This document shows, piece by piece, positions 24,607 through 32,824 of a stretch of 64,000 bases of DNA. A program made the position numbers and the translations under genes. Under the pieces are notes generated by a model, which worked only from the letters and a program-made list of their open reading frames with translations, was not told where the DNA came from and searched no databases. Position 1 is the stretch's first letter. Every line of letters starts with the position of its first letter. The stretch lies in assembly GCF_039538145.1 (NCBI RefSeq), contig NZ_BAABBV010000002.1, positions 186,001 through 250,000 of the forward strand, in the 5' to 3' direction. This DNA comes from Gryllotalpicola daejeonensis (GTDB lineage Bacteria > Actinomycetota > Actinomycetes > Actinomycetales > Microbacteriaceae).

Positions 24607-25428
24607 ATGAACGGCAACAAAGCCACCAACAGCAGTAAGGTCGCCACCCTCGAGGCACGTCGCCGCCGCAGCGAAGAGACGACAGCGGCTTTCGAGCAGG
24701 TCGGCACCTGCACCCCTCAGGAGCGGATGCGCATCGAGAACCAGGTCGTCGTCGCACACATCCCGCTCGCGGAATCCCTTGCCCGCCGCTACTGGCGCGG
24801 CGACGACGATTACGGCGACCTGCGTCAGGTCGCCCTGCTCGGTCTCGTGAAGGCCGCACGCCACTACGACCCGGAGCGCGGCACGCCGTTCGTTCCGTAT
24901 GCGGTGCCCACGATCGACGGTGAGCTGAAGCGCCACATCCGCGACCACGGGTGGCTCGTGCGCCCCGGCCGCCGCATGCAGGAACTCTGCTCGGCGCTGA
25001 TGCGCGCCCGCCCGCGCCTGGCGCAGAGCCTGGGGCGCGAAGCATCCGATCTGGAACTCGCAGAGGAATTGCACGTGACCGAACAGGATGTCCGTGCCGC
25101 GCGCGCCTGCCTCGACGCGCAGTCCCCCATCACCGTCGCCTCGGCCGGTGACGACGACGAGACGCCGTCGCTGATCCCGTCATATGTCGACCCCGACTTC
25201 GACCGCGCGGAGCTGCGCGCGATGCTGCAGCACGCCCTCGTGCACTTGAGCGAGCGGGAGGGCCTGATTCTGCAGCGCCGGTTCGCCGAAGAGAAGACAC
25301 AGGCCGAGATCGGCGAAGAGCTCGGCGTCAGCCAGATGCAGGTCTCGCGGCTGCTGGCGAAGATCCTCGACCGGCTGCGCAGCGAGCTCGGCGCCACGTT
25401 CCCGCAGGGTCTGCAGGACGCGGCCTGA
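24607..25428 (+). CDS. RNA polymerase sigma factor, SigB/SigF type
   Basis: A 273-residue group 3 sigma factor. Region 2 includes VVVAHIPLAESLARRYWRGDDDYGDLRQVALLGLVKA and later VPTIDGELKRHIRDHGW. Region 3 spans about residues 115-165. Region 4 has the HTH KTQAEIGEELGVSQMQVSRLLAK near the end. SigB/SigF factors direct general stress or sporulation genes from promoters with a GGGTA-type -10. No anti-sigma or anti-anti-sigma gene is adjacent, so its control is unclear. Nearby genes for dehydrogenases, an SRPBCC protein and a GH13 enzyme have GGGTA elements. Confidence 0.93.
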   Translation: MNGNKATNSSKVATLEARRRRSEETTAAFEQVGTCTPQERMRIENQVVVAHIPLAESLARRYWRGDDDYGDLRQVALLGLVKAARHYDPERGTPFVPYAVPTIDGELKRHIRDHGWLVRPGRRMQELCSALMRARPRLAQSLGREASDLELAEELHVTEQDVRAARACLDAQSPITVASAGDDDETPSLIPSYVDPDFDRAELRAMLQHALVHLSEREGLILQRRFAEEKTQAEIGEELGVSQMQVSRLLAKILDRLRSELGATFPQGLQDAA

Positions 25429-25468
25429 CGCCTGGCAAGTGGCCTGCTGAGGCCGGATGCCACGTGTG

Positions 25469-25506
25469 GTCGCCATGCCGAGGGGGTACCCCCACGGCAT
25501 GGCGAC
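25469..25506. promoter_or_regulatory. 38-base near-perfect palindrome over the ALDH start codon
   Basis: Arms GTCGCCATGCCG (25469-25480) and CGGCATGGCGAC (25495-25506) flank a central GGGGGTACCCCC; only the pair 25481/25494 mismatches. The aldehyde dehydrogenase ATG (25499) lies inside the right arm. As RNA it would form a very stable hairpin hiding the start; as DNA it could be an operator. GGGTAC at its centre also resembles a SigB/SigF-type -10. Confidence 0.75.
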
Positions 25507-26923
25507 ACTGGCATTCCCCGACTTCGGCCGCCGCGGCGATGCGGTCGACCGCCTGACCATCACCGACCCGCGCAACGGCGAGCCGGTGGGCACTCTGGAC
25601 GGCGCCACGGACGGCGAGGTGAGGCAGGTCGTCGACAGCTCGCGCATCGCGCAGGTGCTCTGGGAGCAGATGCCGGCTGAGGCGCGCGGCCGCCTGTTGC
25701 GCGAGGCGGCGGACGCCATCGAGGCGCACGCCGGGGAGCTCGCCGAGTTGAATACGCGCGAGACCGGCCGCCGGCAATCGGATGCCATCGCGGGCGTCGT
25801 GGCCGGAATCGACACCCTGCGCCAGTACGCGGAGCTCGGCCCCATGCATCGCGGCCACAGCCTGGCAGGGGTCAGCACCGCGAGCGACTACACGCGCTAC
25901 GAGCCCCGCGGAGTCGCCGTCGTGCTGAGCCCGTGGGACGACCCCGTGGCGATCTCGTGCCGGTTGATCGGCGCGGCCCTCGTGACAGGGAACACCGTGG
26001 TGCACAAGCCGAGCGAGCGCTGCCCGCACCTCGGGCTGCGCCTCGGCAGCCTGATCGCGAGCGTGCTGCCGCCCGACGTGCTGCAGACGGTCATCGGCGG
26101 CCCGCATGTCGGCGGGAAGCTCGCCGCGGACCCGCTCATCGACGTCGTGGCGCACGTGGGGTCGTCCGCCGCCGGGCGGGAGGTCTCGCGGCTCGCAGGC
26201 GTAGGCGGCGCGCACGTCGTGCGTGAGAACGGCGGCAACGATGCCCTCATCGTCGACGCGGGAGTCGACGCGGGCTGGGCCGCGCGCGAGGCCGGGCGCG
26301 GTGCGTTCGCGAACGGAGGCCAGCTGTGCACCGCGGTCGAGCGCATCTACGTGCACCGCGCCGTCGCCCACGAGTTCATCGCTGAGCTGGTGGCGGTGGC
26401 GACGCGGATGAATGACGACGACGAGCTTGCGCCGCTCGTCGACGAGCGCATGTGCGAGCAGGTCCATGAGCAGGTGAAGGATGCCGTCGAGCGCGGTGCC
26501 CGCGCCCTGGTCGGCGGCGCTCCCGATGACCGCCCGGGCTGCTACTACCCCGCGACGGTGCTCGTGGACTGCACCCCGGAGATGGCGGTCATGCGCGAAG
26601 AGACGTGCGGGCCCGTCGCCCCCGTGCAGGTCGTCGACGACTTCGACGAGGCGCTGATCGCGGCGGGGAACGACCGCTACGGCCTGTCGGCGACGGTGCT
26701 CACGCCGCAGATCGCGCACGCAGAGCTCGCCATCGCCGAGCTTCCGGTGGGCACGGTGAAGATCAACAACGTCTTCGGCGGAGCACCGGGCGGGTCCGCA
26801 CACCCGCGGCGCGAGAGCGGGATCGGCTACGGCTCGGGCCCCGAGCTGCTCGACGAGATGACGGTGGCGAAGGTCGTGCACCTGGCAGCCCCCGGTGGGC
26901 GCGGCGACCGAGCCATGGGGTGA
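25499..26923 (+). CDS. Aldehyde dehydrogenase family protein
   Basis: A 474-residue NAD(P)-dependent aldehyde dehydrogenase, close to the succinate-semialdehyde type in layout. The catalytic Glu is in VVRENGGNDALIV and the nucleophile Cys in NGGQLCTAVERIYV. The cofactor-binding strand has VVLSPWDDPVAISCRLIG. Substrate is not determinable. The start is uncertain: in-frame ATGs at 25457, 25475 and 25499 all lie before the conserved region, and the last two fall inside a 38-base palindrome. No Shine-Dalgarno is visible. Confidence 0.9.
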   Translation: MATLAFPDFGRRGDAVDRLTITDPRNGEPVGTLDGATDGEVRQVVDSSRIAQVLWEQMPAEARGRLLREAADAIEAHAGELAELNTRETGRRQSDAIAGVVAGIDTLRQYAELGPMHRGHSLAGVSTASDYTRYEPRGVAVVLSPWDDPVAISCRLIGAALVTGNTVVHKPSERCPHLGLRLGSLIASVLPPDVLQTVIGGPHVGGKLAADPLIDVVAHVGSSAAGREVSRLAGVGGAHVVRENGGNDALIVDAGVDAGWAAREAGRGAFANGGQLCTAVERIYVHRAVAHEFIAELVAVATRMNDDDELAPLVDERMCEQVHEQVKDAVERGARALVGGAPDDRPGCYYPATVLVDCTPEMAVMREETCGPVAPVQVVDDFDEALIAAGNDRYGLSATVLTPQIAHAELAIAELPVGTVKINNVFGGAPGGSAHPRRESGIGYGSGPELLDEMTVAKVVHLAAPGGRGDRAMG

Positions 26924-26967
26924 CGCCGTGTGCTGCGGCGCCGCCCCTCACGACGGAAGGACTGGCC

Positions 26968-27177
26968 ATGGCTGAGACGCCGGACCCCGACGAGGTCCTC
27001 GGCTACGTCGCCGGGCAGCTGTACCCGGCGAACCTGCCCGCGCTGATCGATCGCGCGGGCATCAACGGCGCCCCCGATGAGGTTCTCGACCTCCTGCGTC
27101 GGCTGCCTGATCTCGACTACAACGGCCCGACGGCCGTGCGCCGGGTTCTGATCGAGCTCGACGCGCCCGATGACTGA
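26968..27177 (+). CDS. DUF2795-like small protein
   Basis: A 69-residue soluble protein with the DUF2795 layout: VLGYVAGQLYPANLPALIDRA followed by LLRRLPDLDYNGPTAVRRVL. The family is widespread in actinobacteria and uncharacterised. A good Shine-Dalgarno (GGAAGG, 26955-26960) sits seven bases before ATG. It lies 44 bases after the aldehyde dehydrogenase on the same strand and is probably co-transcribed. Confidence 0.85.
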   Translation: MAETPDPDEVLGYVAGQLYPANLPALIDRAGINGAPDEVLDLLRRLPDLDYNGPTAVRRVLIELDAPDD

Positions 27178-27198
27178 GGCGCACGCGGAGCCTGCGCG

Positions 27199-27212
27199 GC
27201 GCGCGTCTCGAA
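27199..27212. repeat. Dispersed intergenic repeat core, inverted copy
   Basis: GCGCGCGTCTCGAA here is the reverse complement of the core of the repeats at 16268 and 46191. It lies in the 39-base gap between convergent genes. Confidence 0.6.
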
Positions 27213-27216
27213 CCGG

Positions 27217-27927
27217 CTAGGAAGCCGACACCGCGAGATCGAGGCCCGGAAGCGACCGTTCGCGCACGACCGTCTGGGCGACGTCGTGCAGCTTGAGGTT
27301 GCCCTGCTGGGAGTGCCGACGCAGCACGGAGAACGCAGTGTCGGCGTCGAGGTTGTAGCGCTCCATGAGGATGCCCTCTGCCTGGCCGATCACGGTGCGG
27401 GCATCCACCGCCTTCTTCAAATGGTCCGTGCGCCGCACCGCAGCCAGCGCGAGCGACGAGCGGCGCGCGAGTCGGCGCGCGAGCGAGATCTTGGCGGCAT
27501 CGAAGGTTCCCGGGTGCTCCGAGTACAGGTGCAGCACGGCGAACACCCGGCCGCCTTCGTGCAACGGCACGGCGAGCGAGCTGCGCACACCGAGGTCCGC
27601 AGCGGCACTCGCCCACAGCGGCCACCGGCTCTCTTTGCCGAGGTCGTCGCTGCCCTCGGTCGAGCAGCTGTGCACCGCGGTGCGCCCTGGCCCTTCGCCC
27701 AGCGCGCCCTGCAGCTCGACCGCGCGGAACGCCTCGCGCGAGGTCCCCGCCGCGGGCTGCAGACGCCGCCCCGAGGCCACGAAGCTCACCACGGCCATGT
27801 CGCACCCGACCGCCTCGCGCCCGATGCGGGCGATGGCCTCTGCCACCCGGGCGGCATCGCCCAGCGCATAGAGCTCGTCGGCCACGTCTGCGAAGCTGTC
27901 GTCGAAACTGTCGTCGTCGAGGGTCAC
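27217..27927 (-). CDS. GAF and ANTAR domain regulator
   Basis: A 236-residue cytoplasmic regulator. A GAF sensor domain (about 20-160) precedes an ANTAR domain (about 165-225; AVDARTVIGQAEGILMERYNLDADTAFSVLRRHSQ). ANTAR domains bind paired RNA hairpins and prevent transcription termination, so this is probably a signal-dependent antiterminator. The GAF ligand is unknown. The start GTG at 27927 is preceded by TAGTCT six bases upstream, hence probably leaderless. It converges on the DUF2795 gene. Confidence 0.9.
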   Translation of the reverse strand: MTLDDDSFDDSFADVADELYALGDAARVAEAIARIGREAVGCDMAVVSFVASGRRLQPAAGTSREAFRAVELQGALGEGPGRTAVHSCSTEGSDDLGKESRWPLWASAAADLGVRSSLAVPLHEGGRVFAVLHLYSEHPGTFDAAKISLARRLARRSSLALAAVRRTDHLKKAVDARTVIGQAEGILMERYNLDADTAFSVLRRHSQQGNLKLHDVAQTVVRERSLPGLDLAVSAS

Positions 27928-27972
27928 CTCGTCAGACTAGGAAGGCATGCAACCCTCGGATAAGGGGGTTGA

Positions 27973-28314
27973 CTACGGTGCGACCGCGGCGCCGGCGGCG
28001 TTCAGGTAGTCCGCCACCTCGTTCTCGTGCAGCAGCACCATGCCGCGGATGCCGTGCGATGAGCGCTCGAGCGCCTCGAGCCACGGGCGGCTCAGCTCGG
28101 GCGGCTTCGGCGCCGAGAAGATGAACTGCAGCGGGATCGCCGGCGACAGCCAGATGCTCACGCGGCCGGAGCCCTGGTCTGCCGGAACCGTCCAGTTCAG
28201 CAGGAAGCTCTCTTGCCGACGCAGCTTCGTCGTGATGGCGATCTTCACGTGGGCGAGCGTGCGGTCGTCGATTTCGTATCGACCGGCGTCCCCATAAATC
28301 AGCGTTCCCATTGT
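27973..28314 (-). CDS. DUF7882-like small protein
   Basis: A 113-residue protein beginning MGTLIYGDAGRYEIDDRTLAHVK, followed by a beta-rich body. It looks like a family common in Microbacteriaceae that I recall as DUF7882, often mislabelled as a ligase. Function unknown. ATG 28314 is supported by GGGGAG five bases upstream; the frame extends 20 codons further without support. It is divergent from the formaldehyde dehydrogenase gene. Confidence 0.8.
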   Translation of the reverse strand, partial: TMGTLIYGDAGRYEIDDRTLAHVKIAITTKLRRQESFLLNWTVPADQGSGRVSIWLSPAIPLQFIFSAPKPPELSRPWLEALERSSHGIRGMVLLHENEVADYLNAAGAAVAP

Positions 28315-28409
28315 TCTCCCCAGCCGGCCAGCGAGGGGTTGGGCGCTCTGGGCAGCGCCAACGCGGCCGATCATCTGAAAGTTAGCACGTGCGAAACGCG
28401 CAATGCGGC

Positions 28410-28433
28410 GTGGCCTTCTCGATGCGCGGGTAT
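28410..28433 (+). promoter_or_regulatory. SigB/SigF-like promoter candidate
   Basis: GTGG at 28410-28413, a 14-base spacer and a perfect GGGTAT at 28428-28433 lie 30 bases before the formaldehyde dehydrogenase start. The -10 matches the SigB/SigF class; the -35 is a weak match to GTTT. Confidence 0.5.
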
Positions 28434-28462
28434 CGACCCCGCAGCGAGCAGAAGGAGAAGCG

Positions 28463-29602
28463 ATGAAAGCCGTCGTCTACCACGGGCCGTTCGATGTCTC
28501 GGTCGAAACCGTCGAGGACCCCAAGATCGAAGCCGCGAATGACGCGATCGTCCGCATCACCAGCGCGAACATCTGCGGGTCCGACCTGCACCCCTACGAA
28601 GGTCGCGTCGAGTTCGAGCCGGGCTCCGTCTTCGGCCACGAGAACATGGGCGTCGTCGAAGAGGTCGGCCCGGGCGTCAACCGCGTCCAGGTGGGCGACC
28701 GCGTGTCGGTGCCCTTCAACCTGGCCTGCGGCACCTGCCGGAACTGCACGGAGGGGTTCACCTCGGCGTGCCTGCGGGCGAACCCGTCAGGGCAGCCGGG
28801 CGCGGGCTACGGCTACCCGATGATGGGCCCGTACCGCGGCGGTCAGGCCGAATACCTGCGTGTGCCGTGGGCCGACTTCAATCTGCTCGAGCTACCGAAG
28901 GGCGGCGAGCACGAGCTCGATTTCACGATGCTCTCGGACATCTTCCCCACGGGGTTCCACGGCACCGAGCTCGCCCAGGTCTCCGCAGGGAACACCGTCG
29001 CGATCTGGGGCGCGGGCCCCGTCGGCCTGATGGCCGCGCACAGTGCGGCGATCCGCGGCGCATCCCAGGTGTTCGTGGTCGACTTCGAGCCGGACCGCCT
29101 GAAGCTCGTCGAGCGCTTCGGCGCGACGCCCGTCGACGCTTCGAACTCGGACCCCGTCGAGGCCATCATCGAGCTGACCGACGGATTCGGCGTCGACTGC
29201 GGCGTGGAGGCGGTGGGCTACCAGGCGCATGACCCCGCGGGAGAGGAGCATCCGGCCATGGTCATGGACGGGTTGATCGCCGCCGTTCGCGCGACCGGCC
29301 GCATCGGTGTCGTCGGCGTCTATGAGCCGCAGGACCCGGGCGCCGCCACGGACGCCGCGAAAGAGGGCCGCTACGCGTTCGACTTCGGCACGGCATTCAC
29401 CAAGGGCCTGTCGATCGGCACCGGGCAGTGCCCGGTGAAGAAGTACAACCGCCAGCTGCGCGATCTCATCATCCGCGACATCGCCACGCCGGGCCTGATC
29501 GTCTCGCACGAGCTCGGGCTGGATGAGGCCCCGCGCGCCTACGACCAGTTCGACAAGCGCGTCGACGGCTGGACGAAGGTGGTGCTGCACCCAGCCGGGT
29601 GA
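28463..29602 (+). CDS. Glutathione-independent formaldehyde dehydrogenase-like zinc enzyme
   Basis: A 379-residue medium-chain zinc dehydrogenase. The catalytic zinc ligands are in ICGSDLHPYEG and FGHENMG; the structural zinc region has CGTCRNC followed by a later Cys. The NAD-binding site is WGAGPVGLMAA. The overall layout, with the EAVGYQAHDP region and the C-terminal GTGQCPVKKYNR stretch, resembles the Pseudomonas putida glutathione-independent formaldehyde dehydrogenase group. It would detoxify formaldehyde or other small aldehydes. The start has GAAGGAG at a good distance and a GGGTAT element further upstream. Confidence 0.92.
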   Translation: MKAVVYHGPFDVSVETVEDPKIEAANDAIVRITSANICGSDLHPYEGRVEFEPGSVFGHENMGVVEEVGPGVNRVQVGDRVSVPFNLACGTCRNCTEGFTSACLRANPSGQPGAGYGYPMMGPYRGGQAEYLRVPWADFNLLELPKGGEHELDFTMLSDIFPTGFHGTELAQVSAGNTVAIWGAGPVGLMAAHSAAIRGASQVFVVDFEPDRLKLVERFGATPVDASNSDPVEAIIELTDGFGVDCGVEAVGYQAHDPAGEEHPAMVMDGLIAAVRATGRIGVVGVYEPQDPGAATDAAKEGRYAFDFGTAFTKGLSIGTGQCPVKKYNRQLRDLIIRDIATPGLIVSHELGLDEAPRAYDQFDKRVDGWTKVVLHPAG

Positions 29603-29642
29603 GCGCGGGCGGGCACCCCGGAGGGTAGGCGACGGCAGCGCT

Positions 29643-29648
29643 GGGTAA
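29643..29648 (+). promoter_or_regulatory. GGGTAA element before GH13 gene
   Basis: GGGTAA ends nine bases before the GTG at 29658. It matches the SigB/SigF -10 class, and the spacing implies a very short or absent leader. GTAG 14 bases upstream of it is a weak -35. Confidence 0.4.
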
Positions 29649-29657
29649 CGGCCCCTT

Positions 29658-31241
29658 GTGAGCCATGTGACAGCACAGCCCAAGGGTCGTGCCTGGCCGC
29701 CTGCCGGTCTGGTCTACGGCGTCGACCCCTCCCGCTTTCAGGATTCGGACGGCGACGGCATCGGCGACCTGCCGGGAATCACCAAGCGCCTCGATCACGT
29801 CGCAGCCCTCGGAGCCGACTGGCTCTGGCTGCTGCCGATCTACCCGAGCCTGCGGCGCGACAACGGCTATGACGTCGACGACCACGAGAGCGTCGACCCC
29901 AGGTTCGGCACGCTGGACGATTTCCAGCAGCTGGTCGAGGGATGCCACGAGCGGGGCATCCGCGTCATGCTCGACCTCGTCCTGCACCACACCTCCGAAC
30001 GCCACCCGTGGTTCCAGGCCGCGCGCCGCGACCGCACCTCTCGCGAAGGCGCCTACTACATCTGGGCGGACGAACCGATCGACGCGCCCGGCGATGAGCC
30101 GGTGTTCCCGGGTGAAGAGAGCGGCGTCTGGAGCTTCGACGACGAGGCGGGTGGCTGGTACCACCACCAGTTCTACGGCTTCCAGCCGGACCTCAACGTC
30201 GCCAACGACGACGTGTTCGAAGAGATCGTGCGCATCGCGACGCTGTGGCTGGAGCGCGGCGTCGACGGATTCCGCATCGATGCGGCCATGCCGGCGATGC
30301 GCGCCAAGCCGACCGAGGGCACGGGTGCGGACGCCGCCCGGTTCTACGACCGACTTCGCGGCCGCCTGACGGAGGTGCGCGACGACGTCGTGCTGGTCGC
30401 CGAAGCTGACGTGCCGCCCGCAGAGCTGGCCGTGCTCGCCGACCATCGCCGGGTCGACGCCATCCTCGACTTCTCGCTCAACAACTCGCTCTTCCTCGCG
30501 CTCGCCCGCGAGAGCGCCGAGCCCCTGCACGAGACGCTCGACGGACTGGATCGCACGGTGCAGGCATCCGCTCGCCTCAATTTCGTGCGCAACGTCGACG
30601 AGCTCGACCTCGAGCAGCTGAGCGAGGACGAACGGCAGGAGGTGTTCCGGGTCTTCGCCGGCGGCCGCGCCGGGTTCCTGTATGGGCGCGGGCTGCGGCG
30701 CGGCTGGGCCCCGATGATGGGCGACGCGCGCCGCTTCCGCATGTCGCTCAGCCTGCTGTTCGCACTGCCGGGAGCCCCGCTCATCATGTACGGGCAGGAG
30801 CTCGGCATCGGCGACGACCTGAGTGTCGAGGGGCGCGACGCGTGCCGCCCGGTCATGCAGTGGTCTGCCGCCGGTGGCGGTGGGTTCACGAAGGCGGCGG
30901 ATGCCCCGCTGATCCTGCCCGCGCAGCGCAGCGGCCCCTACGATTTCGGCCACGTGAACGCCCGTTCGCAGGCCACCGACGACAGCTCGAACCTCGTGCT
31001 CACGCGACGGCTCGCCCAGGTGCGCAGCCGGCTCGGCCTCGCGACCCAGCCGATGCGGCGGCACACACTCCCCCACTCGCCGTCGGTCATCGCGCTGAGT
31101 GCGCCCGGCCTGCTGACTCTGCACAATCTCGCCGCCACGCCCGCTGAGGTATTCGAGGCCTACGGCGCGAAGCCGCTGCTCACCGAGCGCTGGGACGGCC
31201 ACCGGCTCGGCCCGTTCGGCTTCGCCTGGCTGCGCAGGTGA
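29658..31241 (+). CDS. GH13 alpha-amylase-family enzyme, trehalose synthase-like
   Basis: A 527-residue cytoplasmic GH13 enzyme close in pattern to trehalose synthases, which turn maltose into trehalose. The nucleophile is Asp208 (GFRIDAA) and the acid/base Glu249 (LVAEAD). Two positions differ from the usual TreS pattern: LVLHHTS where LVLNHTS is normal, and RNVDE (312-314) where RNHDE is nearly universal; Asp314 is kept. The altered His could change activity. No signal peptide. It ends exactly at 31241, with the convergent SDR stop beginning at 31242. Confidence 0.88.
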   Translation: MSHVTAQPKGRAWPPAGLVYGVDPSRFQDSDGDGIGDLPGITKRLDHVAALGADWLWLLPIYPSLRRDNGYDVDDHESVDPRFGTLDDFQQLVEGCHERGIRVMLDLVLHHTSERHPWFQAARRDRTSREGAYYIWADEPIDAPGDEPVFPGEESGVWSFDDEAGGWYHHQFYGFQPDLNVANDDVFEEIVRIATLWLERGVDGFRIDAAMPAMRAKPTEGTGADAARFYDRLRGRLTEVRDDVVLVAEADVPPAELAVLADHRRVDAILDFSLNNSLFLALARESAEPLHETLDGLDRTVQASARLNFVRNVDELDLEQLSEDERQEVFRVFAGGRAGFLYGRGLRRGWAPMMGDARRFRMSLSLLFALPGAPLIMYGQELGIGDDLSVEGRDACRPVMQWSAAGGGGFTKAADAPLILPAQRSGPYDFGHVNARSQATDDSSNLVLTRRLAQVRSRLGLATQPMRRHTLPHSPSVIALSAPGLLTLHNLAATPAEVFEAYGAKPLLTERWDGHRLGPFGFAWLRR

Positions 31242-32297
31242 CTAGGACCGGCGCGCCGCCCGGGCGACCAACGCAGCGGCGCCGGCGACCGCCGCGGCGA
31301 CGGCCGCCGCGGTCAGCGTGCGCTCATGCCGCAGCGCCCACAGCTGCGGCGAGTCGTCCATCGCCCGATCGTCGAACACGCCGCGCGCGCCGTGGTCGCC
31401 GGGAACCGGCTCGTAGAGGTTGCTCGGCAGCGACAGCCCCTTGCCCTTGTCGGGCGCCTGCTGCCCCCTGAACCCCGTGCGGGCGAGGTACACGTCGAGG
31501 AACCGGCTGGCCGCGCGGTTGCCCAGCACCGTCGCGACCGTCGGCCCGCCGACCCAGGTGCGGCGCCGCGGCCGGTCGGCGACGTCGGCGACGGCGCGCG
31601 CCCCGGCCTCGGGCTGATAGACCGGCGGCACCGGCTGCGGGTGCTCGGGCAGCGACGACTTCACCCAGTCGAACTGGATCGTATTGAGCGCAGGCATGTC
31701 GACCTGAGAGATCTTGACCTGCGAGCCGTCGTGCAGCAGCTCGGTGAGCACCGACTCGGTGAAGCCGGTGATGGCGTGCTTGGCGCCGCAGTACGCGGAC
31801 TGCAGTGGAATGCCCCGATGTGCGAGCGCCGAGCCGATCTGGATGATGTGGCCCCGGTCGCGCGGCTTCATGCGCGACAGCGCCGCGCGCGTCCCGTTCA
31901 CGGTGCCGAGGTAGACGACACGGGTCACGCGCTCGTAGTCCTCGGGCTCCGCATCGAGGAACTCGCCGAAGACACCGGTCATGGCGTTGTTGACCCACAG
32001 CTCGATCGGCCCGAGCTCGGACTCGATGCGCTCGGCGGCCGCCTCGACCTGCGCGTTATCGGCCACATCGGTCTCGACCGCGAGGGCGCGCCGACCGGCC
32101 AGCTCGACGTCGTGTGCGGCTCCCGCCAGACCGTCGAGGCCTCGGGCCAGGATCGCGACGTCCCACCCGCGTGCCGCGAGCTCGCGCACGATGGCGCGCC
32201 CGAGGCCCGCTGAGCCGCCCGTCACGACCGCGACGCCGCGAGGCCGGGGATGCTGCTGAAGCCTCAGTGCTCGGTCGCCGGTCGGGTTCCGCGTCAT
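31242..32297 (-). CDS. SDR with C-terminal membrane anchor
   Basis: A 351-residue SDR. TGGSAGLG (about 26-33) is the cofactor motif and AYCGAKH the active site. The C-terminus extends about 90 residues beyond a normal SDR and ends in an Ala-rich hydrophobic helix followed by RAARRS, a probable membrane anchor. Substrate unknown. GAGGG lies seven bases before ATG 32297. It overlaps the SRPBCC gene stop by four bases. Confidence 0.88.
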   Translation of the reverse strand: MTRNPTGDRALRLQQHPRPRGVAVVTGGSAGLGRAIVRELAARGWDVAILARGLDGLAGAAHDVELAGRRALAVETDVADNAQVEAAAERIESELGPIELWVNNAMTGVFGEFLDAEPEDYERVTRVVYLGTVNGTRAALSRMKPRDRGHIIQIGSALAHRGIPLQSAYCGAKHAITGFTESVLTELLHDGSQVKISQVDMPALNTIQFDWVKSSLPEHPQPVPPVYQPEAGARAVADVADRPRRRTWVGGPTVATVLGNRAASRFLDVYLARTGFRGQQAPDKGKGLSLPSNLYEPVPGDHGARGVFDDRAMDDSPQLWALRHERTLTAAAVAAAVAGAAALVARAARRS

Positions 32298-32734
32298 GGT
32301 CGATCCCTCTTCTCTGCCAGGAAGGCCAGTCGTTTGAGCGCCTCGACCGTGCGGGGGAAGCCGAGGACGTCGCGGGCGAGCTTCGGCACCAGCATCCCCG
32401 GCCCCGAAATCGCGTCTTCGTACATGCGCACGACGCATCCGTCGCGGCGCGGCTTCACGTCGAACTGCACGATCGCCGTGCCGATGATGCCGCCGTGCGC
32501 CTCGAGCACGGCGTGGCGCGGCGAATCCCATTCGCGCACCAGCGTCAGGTCGTCGATGACGGCGGGCCAGAGGCCGAACGAGTGGTGCAGTGCAGCACCG
32601 GGCTGCGGCCACTGGCCCTCGACAGCGCGGGCGCGCGAAGCGCCGACGACCCACGACGGGTAGGTCCAGGGGTCTTCGAGCACACGGAATACGGCCTCGG
32701 GCGTGGCGTGCACGAGCCGGTGGGCGACGGTCAT
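32294..32734 (-). CDS. SRPBCC (START-like) family protein
   Basis: A 146-residue protein of the SRPBCC superfamily, helix-grip proteins that bind hydrophobic ligands. Visible features are the opening HRLVHATPEAVFRVLEDPWTYPSW and the strand pattern HAVLEAHGGIIGTAIVQFDVKP. It is translationally coupled to the SDR (ATGA overlap), so the pair may act on one lipophilic substrate. AAAGGA lies just before ATG, and a GGGTAT element (minus strand, 32750-32745) lies ten bases further up. Confidence 0.85.
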   Translation of the reverse strand: MTVAHRLVHATPEAVFRVLEDPWTYPSWVVGASRARAVEGQWPQPGAALHHSFGLWPAVIDDLTLVREWDSPRHAVLEAHGGIIGTAIVQFDVKPRRDGCVVRMYEDAISGPGMLVPKLARDVLGFPRTVEALKRLAFLAEKRDRP

Positions 32735-32744
32735 GTCCTTTCGA

Positions 32745-32750
32745 ATACCC
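32745..32750 (-). promoter_or_regulatory. GGGTAT element before SRPBCC/SDR unit
   Basis: A perfect GGGTAT on the minus strand ends ten bases before the SRPBCC start. It is consistent with a SigB/SigF-class -10. No clear GTTT -35 is visible at the expected distance. Confidence 0.45.
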
Positions 32751-32824
32751 AGATGAAGCGGTGGGCACCACTGATGAGGCGGACGATGCCGACCGAAACG
32801 GCACTGCCGCAGGAAGGAGCGGAC

